Below are positions 1 to 11,958 of a stretch of DNA of 64,000 nucleotides, piece after piece. A program made the translations under genes and the position numbers. Every line of letters starts with the position of its first letter. Position 1 is the first letter of the stretch. This stretch comes from Henckelia pumila (lineage: Eukaryota; Streptophyta; Magnoliopsida; Lamiales; Gesneriaceae). Below the pieces are notes generated by a model that was not told where the DNA came from, did not search any database, and saw nothing but the letters and a program-made list of their open reading frames with translations. The stretch spans positions 620,001-684,000 of the forward strand of contig NC_133121.1 in assembly GCF_033568475.1 (NCBI RefSeq), given 5' to 3'.

Positions 1-981
1 AAAAAAATTAATTTGGTGCTTCCTGCATATAAAAGAATTTGTGATTATTAAAATATTTGAATATGATGTTAAATATTATTGAAGCAATAATAATAGATTT
101 GGTTTTTTAATCCATTCAATTTTGGATAAGATGATAAAACAATATTTTATCATTTTTTCAATAATTAATTAATTAATTAATATGAATCAAAAAAGTATAT
201 GGAGGATAGAACATTAATTTTGCAATGACAATTTTATTCATACGCAAATAAATAACTATTATTTTATTGATATAAAATAAATAATCGATACATCTTTTAA
301 ACAACAATAAAGTATATGGTCAATTTATTGACATAATTTTGTAAAGTAGTTGATGAACATGCTGACAAGAAAAAATCTCAAAAGGTTCTCGAGACCAAAG
401 GCCAAGAGTTCGCTATCAACACCTTCTTGTACTAGTTATCGCACAAAGCTCTGTCTAGTGTGGTTGTCTGGCTAGTGTAGACAAACTATTGTGTTAGTCT
501 GAGGTTTACTCAGCTTGTACCAAAAAAAAGTAACGGTTGCGCGTTCACACGTAAAAAAAATTAAAATGAAATGAAATGAAAAACGTCCAAAAGACCATTG
601 TCTTAAGAGTTTGGTCAAATTTAATTTGAAGTGAGACCAACAAAATAATTATTATTTAGATATGAATAATAGATAAATTTGTAAATTAAACATGATTTGT
701 ATAATCACTGTTTTTAGTGAAGATGAAGAAATTCATTTGCATATGATGTATTTCTTTAAAAATAAATGGGTTTTTTTTAAGGGTCGGCATATAGCAAAAA
801 TTCCAAAATTTCAGACAAAATACTAAAAAAATCCATGATTTAATAATCCATTTTTCTCGATATATGCTAGTAATTAAATATTTTTTCATAGAAGTATTAT
901 AGAAATAGGTGAGGTGAGATAGTTTTTGAAAAAAAAAATAATAATAAGAGAATGAGATTGATAATTAGGGAAAACAAAAAA
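1..981. other. AT-rich intergenic spacer
   Basis: No gene is supported. The stretch is very AT-rich with poly-A/T runs and only short chance reading frames. Positions about 360-560 are visibly less AT-rich than their surroundings and may be a remnant of an unidentified repeat, but I see no terminal repeats or coding similarity. Confidence 0.6.
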
Positions 982-1885
982 CAGGGCCGTTCCTATCTGG
1001 AAGCCGAAGAGTCGTCCGACTCGTGCCCATTTTTTTTCAGGGCCTATAATTTTGAAAAAAATAATATTATATAAAAGTGTAAATTGATCCAATATAAATT
1101 AATTATTTTTGGGTTTTTTTCATTCATATATCAGGAAATTATTTTTTCTTTGTCTACTGTCTAGTATAATTTTTTTTTTATTTCTGGGTTTTTTGATAAA
1201 TTTATTTATGAATTTTATTATTCCTATGTATCTTGATAGTTTTTTCAAATATAAATTATTTTTTTCGTGCCCAATATAAACAAAAAACATTTTTATTCCC
1301 TAAATTTATTATATATTAGTTTGGACCAATATAAAAACATATTTTCTGATTCATAAGGGTTGTTCTGATATTAATGAGCATGATTTATTTTCGAAGTTGA
1401 CATTCTTGAAGTTCTCATTACCAAGAGAAACAAAATCGACAATGGATGTAGTGAATTACTTGAAAAAAATTGATGGATATTTCTCAAATACTCATATTGC
1501 TTATAAAATCTTGTTGACTATACTTTTTACAGTTGTAAGTGCAAAAATAAATTTCTCAAATTTAAAGTTTTTCAAAACATTTCCTCAATAAACCATGTTA
1601 TATGGAAAGATTGAATGAATTGATTATGCTATTAATTGAGAAAAAATTCCCTGAACAATTTGATCAATATTGTTAGCTCTAAACTGTTAGACGAGTTATT
1701 TTATAGTAATCATTTTGTACATGTTTGATCTTATTACTCAATTAAAATAAAAATATTTTGATTATTGCACATTTCTTAAATCGAAAAATTTGTTATTAGT
1801 CTAAAAGAATATGAACACGCATTATGATTTAGAGGCCTATTTTAAAAGTTAGACTCATACCCAAAAATTGTTAGGATCTGCTCTG
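982..1885 (+). mobile_element. hAT DNA transposon, internally deleted (904 bp)
   Basis: The element begins CAGGGCCGTTCCTA and ends TAGGATCTGCTCTG, which match as imperfect terminal inverted repeats (10 of 14 positions). It is flanked on both sides by the same 8 bases, ACAAAAAA (974-981 and 1886-1893), the target-duplication length expected for hAT. Inside, 1385-1590 on + translates to a stretch resembling the C-terminal dimerisation region of plant zinc-finger MYM-type/hAT transposases: DLFSKLTFLKFSLPRE, then VVNYLKKIDGYFSNTHIAYK and ILLTILFTVVSAKINFS, close to the family's usual TIPVTVASAERSFSKLK. In-frame stops follow, and the N-terminal zinc finger and catalytic core are absent. It is a non-autonomous derivative of a larger element. 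Confidence 0.8.
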
Positions 1886-3187
1886 ACAAAAAAACATATG
1901 ATATGGTATCACAAGGTAACTTTGTGAGACGGATCTCGTATTCGATACAATCCATGAAAATACATTAATTTTTATGCGCAAAATTATTGTAGATATGATC
2001 AGATCAACATGTCTCATAGAAAACCTACCTAGAGAAATAAATATGAATAATTAAGGTAAATTGATATGATATGTGTTGTGTGTTTATCATTTTACTTTTT
2101 TTCTCTTTTTATTTTTTTCAATACAAAAATTCATGTGAGATTATCTTATGAATAAATTTTGTGAGAAATATCTTGTAATTGAGTTATACGTAAAAAAAAA
2201 ATTTATTTTTATTATAAATATGAATATTTTAAACTCGCAATTTTTTTTAAAAAAAATTGAGACAGTTTTACACAAGACGATGTCCTAATTTTAAAAATAA
2301 CAAAATTATTTATTTTTGACAAAAGAACAAATTTATTTAACAATAAGAAAGTTCTGAAAGTCCGAACCACCGATTTGACAGTTCCAAGTTGTGTACATGC
2401 ATCGCGATAAATTGATGATATTATACAAAATAATGCGAATCAGCGAGAAATTGGTAATGACGAGATAGTCAGTGTCCAGTAATTGATGGGGCCCACAATT
2501 GATTGACGTACTTGGCAGCTTTTCTCTCCAACGCTCTTTACACAACGTGTGGTGCTCACGCTTTTGGGCACATTAAGCTCAAGGAGGCATCATTCAGCTT
2601 CTAAAATATATATTTTTGCTTTTAAAAAAAAACAAATAAAGGAAATATATCGAAGTTCTATATGAAATTAATATGATATCCAAGTGGTGGATTTGAACCC
2701 ATTTATAGAATGAATGAAAAGTACTAAATTAAATGAAACGGGAGTAAGTTTGGCAAATTGTTATTTTAGTTATTATTTCAATATTTTCAACTAACTTTCA
2801 TATGGAAGTCATGATCAAAATTAGAATACACTAAATGATAAACACAAAACATCTATAGTAAGTTTGGCAAATCGTTATACGAGTCCTCTATTCGATCTAA
2901 CTAATGAAAGTTATTATTTTTTTATGTCAAATGTATTATTGTTCAATCTATATATGGATCGCGAGATCATATTGTAGGACTGAGCGCTAGCCGCTTTACC
3001 ATAAGGTATAGTATAATAAATTAATGGTAATGGTGCAATTATTGCAGTCCAACACATATCCGTGAAACCGTCTCACATAAGATATATTTAAGTTAAAATA
3101 AAAGGCACCATTTTTGTCTTTTTTGTAGTACATTTAGCTATTTGAGTGGTTGGCAATAAATAATGGCAAAATAATTTTGAATATTCA
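1886..3187. other. Intergenic spacer
   Basis: No gene is supported. Scattered short pieces near 1910-2000, 2260-2290 and 3060-3090 carry a GTGAGAC/GTCTCAC-type motif that recurs in degraded repeats, also seen near 25990. A patch at 2960-3005 loosely resembles a tRNA-derived A box on the minus strand, but no cloverleaf can be drawn. Confidence 0.5.
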
Positions 3188-3557
3188 GGTACCGTTTGGA
3201 GTTAGTGATAAGATAAATATATTGTAATAAAAAATAAATAAGAAATGATAGTTAATATAGTATTTAATTTGATTGATAGATTATAATAAGTTTGATTTGA
3301 TTGATTAAATTTTATATAAAAATAGTAAATTACCATTTTAACCTTTTAATAATTAATAAAATATGAATATCATTATTAATAAAGGGTAATACAGTAATTT
3401 AAGTTCAATGATTTGATTGATGTAGGATAAATAATTAATGATTTGATTGATGTAAGATAAATAATTGATGGTTGGATGAATAATATGACAAAAAAAACGT
3501 AAGATGAAATAAGATAAGTTATACATAGATTAATAATATGGCAAACCAAACGGTAAC
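3188..3557 (-). mobile_element. MITE family 1, copy 1 (PIF/Harbinger-like)
   Basis: The ends are GGTACCGTTTGG and CCAAACGGTAAC, near-perfect terminal inverted repeats. The interior is AT-rich with repeated GATTTGATTGAT and ATAATTAATG-type words. It is the reverse complement of the copies at 7138-7515 and 14952-15349. There is no coding capacity. The GG-N3-GTTTGG end resembles Tourist/PIF-Harbinger MITEs, but a clean 3-bp target duplication is not visible, so the superfamily is inferred. Confidence 0.65.
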
Positions 3558-5039
3558 AAAAAGTATTGGTTGAAACATGACTCACATCCCGGATTCTAAT
3601 TTTAATATGGTTTGATAATTTGTCAAAAATATGATTTAGGAAAATGGAAAAGTATGCATATAATACAAGTGAAAATGGAATATTATTTGTGCTAATCATC
3701 CATCCAACCGAACACAATATAAAAGAATCCAAGATTTCTCACATAGCTTTTTAAAAGCTGAAAAGCACAACCAACGTTTGCTTTTACAAGCTTTGGTTCT
3801 TCGGGTTTTTTCAAAATTAAAAAATTACGAGACATAATTCGCTCCAAATTTTTTCCCATACACTCAAATGCAGACATTATTGGTTCTTCGGTGTTCGGTC
3901 TAACTATTTTTCAAAATATAATAATCTTTGAATTCAATGGAGGCAGCACCAAAATTACCACTACGTTTATTTTTTCAAATGTGGGTAATATGGAATTGTC
4001 AACGGACCATGTCAATGGACAAATTAGTCAAACTAAGAAAAATCAGAAATTAGTCAAACTAACAAAAATCAGGCTTATAGAATTTAGCCCAGGTTTCATA
4101 GGCCAGGCCCAATAAGTAGTAGTCTAAAACAAGTTCATTTTGGAAGTTGTTTATTATTATTATTATTATTATTATTATAGAGCATTAAGTCATCTATTGA
4201 TAGTTTCAAAAAAAAAAAAAAGTCATCTATTGATTAATCAGATGTTATAATATACCCTTAAAACCTAGTGTATCAAAGAACGAATATTTTTGAATACTAG
4301 GCTGCAGAACTATACATATCATGTATGAATAACATAATACGCTACACCGCTTTTTTGCATAAAAAATTCCTTATTGGATCTCAACCATTAGTTTAGTTAT
4401 GATAGTTTAATTATTATTTTTATTTCTAAATAATCTATAAAAAACTAAAAATTATTCATCATATCGATAACATAGTTTTTTTTTTTTAAGGATCATATCT
4501 ATTAGTTGAGCAAAAGGTTGAAAAGGTCTACTTAAAATCAAATTCAATATTAATATATACGAGTTCAATCTTAAAATAATAATTCGGTGTCTCTCTCCAA
4601 AAGGTTCAACTATATAGTAGAGTATAAAATAGATATTTAGTTTGGTGCCTCTATCTAAATGGTTCGACTGTTACATATAGTATTAGATAGATATATAAAC
4701 CACATACAAAAAATAAATATGTTTCATACATTAATACTACACCTTATTACAATGTTATTTATCATTATTCTATTATAGATATATAAACCACATACAAAAA
4801 ATAAATATGTTTCATACATTAATACTACACCTTATTACAATGTTATTTATAATTATTCTATTATTTTCCAAAACCGAGTCATTATTGTTTTATCCGTAAA
4901 TACAAAAAATAAATATAACTTATGATTTGGGAAATATTCGAAAGAGTCATCTTTCGTACTAATTAAAATCATTTCAATACGTACGAATGAATTATTAATG
5001 TGCATGACCAACAATATCATAATGTTTTGGGCATTTTTT
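3558..5039. other. Intergenic spacer with simple repeats
   Basis: No gene is supported. It holds a TTA/ATT microsatellite at about 4151-4179, a poly-A tract near 4207-4222 and an 88-bp tandem duplication listed separately. Short reading frames at 3692-3877 and 3891-4115 have no recognisable domain and look like chance. Confidence 0.6.
4688..4863. repeat. 88-bp tandem duplication, two copies
   Basis: The unit at 4688-4775, starting TAGATATATAAACCACATAC, is repeated almost exactly at 4776-4863. Only a base or two near the end of the second copy differ. The region just upstream (about 4580-4687) also holds two diverged versions of a phrase containing TTCGGTGTCTCT and TTTGGTGCCTCT. It is non-coding and probably arose by replication slippage. 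Confidence 0.8.
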
Positions 5040-5345
5040 CATGAGCCCTCAACGCAAGAGAGAGCTTCCAAAAATTGACGAACAAGTTCACACCATACGT
5101 AGGGAGGAACTCGCACGCCGTTGTAAAAGATGTGTTCGTTGCGCAGGTGTTGGCACGACTCGCCGTCTCTAGACGATCATTGACAAGTCGCCTCGCACCC
5201 CCGGCAGGACGGGTACCCTTTCGTTAAGAATGAGCCCTGTTTAAATAACAAGTCTCGGAGACCCAAACTTCAGAGTTCTCGATGTGGGATTCATATCTTT
5301 TGGGCCATCCCAATGCAATGCATTCTGGCCCATTTACACTCGAAA
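5040..5345. other. GC-richer island of unknown origin
   Basis: A sharply delimited stretch of about 300 bp is much richer in G and C than the spacer around it, with words such as GCACGCCGTTG, CCCCCGGCAGGACGG and GATGTGGGATTC. No reading frame, tRNA or rRNA is evident. The phrase GAGCCCT occurs near its left side (5042) and again near 5231. It could be a decayed repeat or retroelement fragment; I cannot identify it. Confidence 0.35.
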
Positions 5346-7137
5346 GACACGTTTTATTTATTATTTATTAGTTATTATAATTTATTATTATTATTATTAT
5401 GTTTTTTAATTTATTTATAGAAATTTATTGTTGTTGTTGTTTGATTGTGGTACGTTATTCAGGAGAAAAGAATCAAAGTATTGGTAGTCAAAATAAATAA
5501 ATAAGTACCAAATAAATAAATAAATAAATAAGTAAATGTCCCCGCGTAATTTGATTGGTATTTTTTTTTCTTGGATTCATATTTCCGATTCTATATTAGT
5601 ACTCAAAAAATTTAATTTAATTTAATGGTATTTAAGTGTGTGAGATTGATATATACGAAGGAATATAATATTTTTAAGATTAACATCATTAAAAAATATA
5701 TCATTTATAAAAGAAAAACAAAGTGATCAATCTTTATTTTTTTTTTTAAAAAAAGTGATCAATCTATTTAAAAAAACATAAAAACAAACTTTTCTGTAAT
5801 GGTAAGATTTAGACGAGTAGAAATCTAGTAAAGATATTTATCCGAAAACATATCATTTTTATTTTTTACTTATATTTACAATAAAAAATGATAATATTTT
5901 AGATAGAAAAATAATATATTTTAATAAATAATTTATTGTTAAAAAAATAGATAAATCAAATAAAATATATATCTGACGAAACTAACCGTGCGATCTTTTC
6001 CTATGAATTTTGGTGGATTTAGATTTGGCAACTTGGAGTTGTGAAATATTTGAATTGCAAGGATAGATATTAAGATGAAAATAATTAATTTGATGGGGTG
6101 TGGAGTCCTTATCAAGCGCGCCGCCCCACATGCGAATGTTTTCTTTACATTATTATTGCTCAAATCTTTCGGCATTAATATATTATATAATTAACACCCG
6201 TGATACGTGCATACGTATGTGTACCTGAATGGCGTATAATTGTGACAAATAATATATTGATTATCTTTTTTTAAAAAAGAATATTGATTTTTATAAAAAA
6301 AAAAATACAAAAGTTGGCTATTTAACGAGAGTAAATTTAGATATATAATCGCAGCTGAGGCCGACTTCTTTGAATTCCAATCGTAATGATATCACAATTA
6401 TTATTTTTCACATAAATCCGCACATTATATTACGTGAACAAGCAAATGTAACCTATTTACAATGTTTGAATCGCAATGATATTTGGGAGAGATTATCTTC
6501 AATGCTTTAAACTTGTAGTCAATAAAATGTTTAAAAATATATGTTGAAGCATAAAAACACCTAAAACAGACTCTTATGAACAATCGAACAAAATCTACGT
6601 GGCATGAACAAATCTGTCACCGACCACCAAATCTAATAATACAGACTACAGAGTAGTTGTGGCCATTACTGCATCGGCTAATGCGCTAAAATTTGCCAGC
6701 AAGGGACCATCATGACATGCAACATAATCAATGGCGGAGTCTATTCGGGCTAAATTTTAAACCCTCTAATATTTTAATTTTTTGAATTAAGTTATTTGGT
6801 TTAATATCAAATTAATTTAAAATTATTAAAAATTAATATATTAAAAATTTCAAAAAAAATTTGTGTCACCCGGGTTGACCATAATAATTGTGTATTGTTG
6901 CTCGTGTACATTTTTGGATTTAACCATTGCATGAGTCAATGGACCTGATTCATGTGGAATGAGGTCCCCATCGAGGTCAACTCTTTTTCAGATAATAATT
7001 GTGTATTGCTCGTTAAAATACTTGAAACAATTTTTTTGATGATTTTTTTTAAAAATATTTTTATATTTTCGAAAAAAAAATTGAAATTTGCATATCCTCT
7101 TTTTTTTTTTTTTTCAGCTTAGAGATATTTTTAAACC
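5346..7137. other. Intergenic spacer
   Basis: AT-rich with TTA and AAAT simple repeats (5380-5400, 5500-5530) and several poly-T runs. No gene or clear transposon ends are seen. The 78-residue minus frame at 5939-6175 has no recognisable domain. Confidence 0.55.
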
Positions 7138-7515
7138 TTTACCGTTCTGTTCACCATATTACTAATATATGTATAATTCATCTCATTTCATCCCACGTTC
7201 TTCTCATCATATTATTTATGTATATATTAATTATTTATTTTAAATCAATCAAATCATTAATTATTTATCTCACATCAATCAAATCATTGAATTAAAATTA
7301 TTATATTACCCCTATAATTTTTATTTTATTTATTGTTAAAAGGACAAAATAGTTATTTAATATTTTTATATAAAATTTAATCAATCAAATCAAATAAATC
7401 ATAATTTATCAATCAAATCTAATATTATTTTAACTATCAATTTTTATTTATTTTTTTATTATATTATACTACTTATCTATATATTACTTATACCATATCT
7501 CAAACCAAACGATCC
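7138..7515 (+). mobile_element. MITE family 1, copy 2
   Basis: Its interior is closely similar to 14952-15349 and to the reverse complement of 3188-3557, with shared words such as CATATTACTAATATATGTAT and AAAAGGACAAAATAGT. The ends are worn: the left reads ACCGTTCTG and the right CCAAACGATCC. Non-coding and non-autonomous. Confidence 0.65.
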
Positions 7516-7742
7516 ATTACATGCAAGAACATGTATATTCTATTGATTTGACATTTATTTTACCAATATAGACAAATTCCACCACGTTTTATATTCTTTC
7601 CACGACAATTACTTTTCAAAATCAATTAATCTTCCCAATTCCAAAAAGAACTACTCAAATTTCGGAAATCATCAAAATTACTTCAAAATACCACATTCCA
7701 TTAATCATTCTAGAAAAACAGTAAATGCCCCCATATGTTATA

Positions 7743-8005
7743 CTCCCTATGTTTCATATACGTTGTCTTGTTTTAGTTTTCACACGAATTAAGAAAAATT
7801 TATTGAGAAAATAAATTTTATATAAACTTTCTATTTTATCCCTATTTAATGTATTAAAAAATGATTGCACAATTTTCAAGGTATAGTTAATATGAGTATA
7901 TTAGTAAAAAATTGTAAAAAAAAATATTACTAAATATGGTGTATGACTATATATTTGAGACAAATAAAAAAAGAAACGTGGACAATATAATTGGGACGGA
8001 GGGAG
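7743..8005 (+). mobile_element. Stowaway-type MITE, copy 1 (Tc1/mariner)
   Basis: It starts CTCCCTATGTTTCA and ends GGGACGGAGGGAG, the classic Stowaway inverted ends, preceded by the TA target dinucleotide at 7741-7742. The interior is closely related to the element at 10351-10610; both share TTTCTATTTTATCCCTATTT and ATGATTGCA. It has no transposase. Confidence 0.85.
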
Positions 8006-10350
8006 TGATATTCTTACATGAAATTATATATAATTATAAAATATCAAATACAAAAATTAAAACCAAACATTTATTAATTATATGTAGTCAATCCTTTCAT
8101 GAAAAAGAACGCAATCTAATCTAATTAACTAAAGTAAAAGCAATATAATGAATGATATAATTAATGTTAGATGGTCCTAGATTTTATTCAAACTCCTTTT
8201 TGTTTTCAATCAGCAGAACAAATTTGGAAGTGGTAACAATATAATTAAGATGTGTGAAGATCTTCAATTCATGCCCCACCATTGGTGAATCAATTGCATC
8301 CACACACATTTGAGTCATATATCATTCATTGTGGGCACCAAGCACAACCCAAAACCAATCAATTGACCACCCATCACTTTCCTTTTAGGAAAGCAGATTT
8401 TAGGAATGTAGTGTTAATTAATGATCTATTGATTTCATGAAACGGGAAAGAAAAGGAGATGCAATGAATTGAACACAACTCTTGCATTTACATTATTACA
8501 TTAATTATTGGTCGTCCATGTTTATCTTGGATCATATACATAAACTATACGACAAGTTAAAATAATTATGTAGATATATAAGATTTGTATCGAAGGAGTC
8601 AATATTTGCAATTGTACTCGATCGGTAGGTAAGATGAGTAATCTTGATGAATCAATTATTTTGGAAGCCAACAAAAAAAAAAATCTAGCATATTATGTTG
8701 TGTTCAATCAAACTAAGCTCTAGTCTAGTACTTTTTAAAATAATGAATTATTATTTATGTATAAAAGTTGGGTTACTTTATGACGATTCGTTGTTTGAGT
8801 ATATTGTTTCGGTTTCGGTTCAAACAATGAAAGCATGCAAGATATATTGGAAAAGTTAGCGACACAAATGTATGCTTGTGAAGTTCATGGTGCGAATTTG
8901 ACTCACCATCGCATATATGACAACTCGTACATGATATTCTTGTTTGAGCACTAAAATATTCTTTTATCTCTTGGCCGAGAATTTGTACTCGGGTTGCACC
9001 GAAAAATAATAATAAATGAATGAATGCATGGAAGAATGAATGACTCGATTAATATTATGGCTCACAATGGACATTAATTTTATATGTCGATTCAAATAAG
9101 AGCTGGTGAGATTGATGGTAATCTTGCGTTCTACTTAATTATTCTTTGTTTTTCCTATTTAATTGAAAAAAAAACAATTTTGAGGTGTGTGCATAATTAT
9201 ATATATGAATTTTGAAGTATCATCCAATAATTAAATAAGTTAGTAGATATCCATTCATTTCAAAAAATTCATTAATTATTAGAATCAAGTAATTAATTAA
9301 ATATAAAAACGTGTTTAACTAACACTAGCAGTTAGATTAACCTAAAAAATAATATTCCGTAAATAATCTCAAAAAGAAGTTGGTCCCACGTATTATTTTT
9401 TAACTGATCATTAGATTAAAGTATTTAAGCCGATTATTATAATGCTTTGCATATAAAATATTAAACATAAGCCACTCTTGAGAGTTTATTGGGTCATTTG
9501 GCCCCAAATTGTATATAATTTAGTCTGCCTTTCCTTGTCATCTCCTTGTAGTTTTCAGCAAATTTTGTTAGGTAACTCCCATTAGTATATAGTAAGTAAT
9601 AAATTATAGAACATTAGCAGTCACACAGTAGTATTATAATCAATGCCACCTACATATATATGATTAATTACGAGACAAATTTGAAAACCACACTAAGAGA
9701 AGAATGCACACACATATATATACACGTTACAATATATGTAAATTTTAATTACACAAGCTTAATTATCTCTTATACGAATGAGTGAAATAGATGATCAATG
9801 ATCATGTGCTCGATTTTTATTATATTATCCTGATTTACAGGTTACTAACTTTAATTTGAGAGTTATATCCGTTATTTATACACTGAAAATAGATTCCAAT
9901 CAACAAAATAAACAAAAAATTAATTTTAACATTTTTATTTTATGTTATACTTATACTAGCTAGCACGTGGCATTATTCATGTTGTTTGAACAATATTGTA
10001 CATCTAATATACACTCATCTGTCATTTTTCAAACATAATCTGAATTGATTTATTTATATTTATTCAACCATGAATACGGTCGCAGGTGCTAGGGTCCACG
10101 TACATAGATAAGTATGCAACTGGTGTCCTATTTTAATTGAATATAATAATTTATGTTTCTAGTATTTCGAGTCATATTTATAATAAAAAATATTATATTT
10201 AATAAATTGAATTAAATTGAATAAGATATTTATTTTATAAAATTAATTTGTGAATTTTAATTTGAAGGTGAATTCCGGCAAAGTTATAAGATTTTTATAA
10301 CCCACATTATTTTAATTAAATCTAAACTAAATTTTTGACAGTAATATATA
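8006..10350. other. Intergenic spacer
   Basis: No gene is supported over about 2.3 kb. Base composition is AT-rich with short ATATAT tracts (for example near 9710-9720). No long reading frame, terminal inverted repeat or RNA gene was recognised. Confidence 0.55.
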
Positions 10351-10610
10351 CTCCCTACGTCTCAAATACACAGTCCTACTTTTTATTTCACACAGATTAA
10401 GAAAAAATTATTGGAAAAATAAATTTTATACAAACTTTCTATTTTATCCCTATTTAATGTATTAAAAAATGATTGCATAATTTTCAATATGTAGTTAATA
10501 GGGGTATATTAGTAAATGAGTGTACAAAAAAATACTAAATATAGTATATGACTATGTATTTGGAACAAATAAAAAAGAAAACGTGGACTATATAATTGAG
10601 ACGGAGGGAA
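10351..10610 (+). mobile_element. Stowaway-type MITE, copy 2
   Basis: Starts CTCCCTACGTCTCAAATA and ends GAGACGGAGGGAA, flanked by TA on both sides, and shares most of its interior with the copy at 7743-8005. Its ends follow the Stowaway consensus. Non-coding. Confidence 0.85.
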
Positions 10611-11319
10611 TATAACTCCGCATTTCAAATAGAAAATGAATTATTGACGCACACAATTTTTTCAATTGCCGCGTGCCTTATGAATTGAATAATTGTTCTT
10701 ATAATAAATCCAAATGATAATTATTATTATGTATGAATGTGGATCGTTCCGTTTCGTTGCTTGCAGCTACTCTAGCGTGAAATTAATTAATGTAATAATA
10801 ATAATAATAATATGCTTTTGTAAACGGCGAAAGGGTATTATCGTCCTTATCATCAGAAATGCATGCACAGTAAAACAACTGTTACAAGCTAGAAACAGTA
10901 GTTAATGATCATGTATGGTCGTCTATTTATTTATAATAAAAAGAAATGAAAAAAATTGCATTGTAAAAAACTAAAAATAATAAAAAGGACGCTTTACACG
11001 TCTCTCTCTGCATAAACCAAACGCCTTGTTTTATTTTCTTTTCTTCTCTTCTTTCATCATGTCATAATCTTACATTAAATTTGAACAAGTATAATATAAC
11101 CTATGGATTTTGATTCTTCTGTCATCTCATTCTCGTTTGTTTTCAGCTCCATTCCTCGTAATCCCGTCATTTCTCTGAGATGACGTCATTTTCCGGGTCT
11201 CTCTTCGGTTCTTTGGCCTGCTGACGTCTACTTTTCGCCGGAGGTGCTTTCGTTTGAATAACAGGCTTAATTTAGTTTTGATGGTTTAGTTTATTTGATC
11301 GGGGCTTAGCTTTAATTCG
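10611..11319 (+). promoter_or_regulatory. PP2C promoter region and 5' leader
   Basis: No reading frame of note. Pyrimidine-rich tracts at about 10998-11010 and 11035-11060 are typical of plant leaders near transcription starts. Two TGACGTC(A/T) words (about 11181-11188 and 11222-11229) match the bZIP/TGA-factor ACGT core. The exact transcription start cannot be read from sequence. The leader probably ends at the donor of a leader intron at 11320. Confidence 0.4.
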
Positions 11320-11926
11320 GTATGTTTGTGAGTCTGCTTTTAATCTTAATTTCTTTTTACGGTCAAAAGAAATATTATTGGATTTGGATTTTGTTTTATT
11401 TCTCGATATATAGTAGCTAGCTAGATCAACCATTATAGTTTGATTAGACAAAGAAAAGGGTTGACTAACTTATTTGGAAAATTTTCCACCTTTATGACTT
11501 GATATATTGATCGACGTTCTCCGACTGAATCGAATTAAAGAGGGTGGCATATGCCTTTTTTTGTTTGACATGTAAGATTGTGAAGATTATTTCTTTATCA
11601 AGATTAATCTTCTTTTTGCTCATCCTGTATTTTCTGCTTAAATTATAATATCTGCCTTTTCTCATCTAAAGTTTACCCATTTCTTATTTTAGCTTATTAG
11701 TGTTTGATATTAAATAATACGCGTGCCTGTACTAATTGCGCATTCTTCGTTAGTTAGTAAGTAAAGATGCATCATATGATGAAGAAGACGCTTGTACTAT
11801 ATATTCAAATGAAAACTTGATTAATGTATTTTTGTGGATTATTCAGTTGATACTGCACTACTATTTGTGTTTATTCTGGGTATGATTTGGAGTATGTGTA
11901 GATAATTCTTGTGCTTAATTGTGTAG
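11320..11926 (+). other. Intron in the PP2C 5' untranslated region
   Basis: A good donor (CG|GTATGTTTG) at 11320 and an acceptor (TTAATTGTGTAG) ending at 11926 bracket a T-rich stretch without an in-frame ATG leading into the coding exon. Leader introns of this size are common in plant genes and often raise expression. Inferred from splice-site quality only. Confidence 0.5.
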
Positions 11927-11958
11927 GTCATAAAGTTAGTGGGGGAGGAGAGAGAGGC

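Noticed and set aside
2955-3010. tRNA-like stretch on the minus strand
   Set aside because: An A-box-like phrase is present but no B box at the right spacing and no cloverleaf pairing, so neither a tRNA nor a SINE can be supported.
3376-3732. Open frame of 118 residues on the minus strand
   Set aside because: It runs through a MITE and low-complexity AT-rich DNA and encodes repeated hydrophobic words, not a conserved protein.
7936-8124. Open frame of 62 residues on the plus strand
   Set aside because: It begins inside the Stowaway MITE and ends in AT-rich spacer; no protein similarity is evident.
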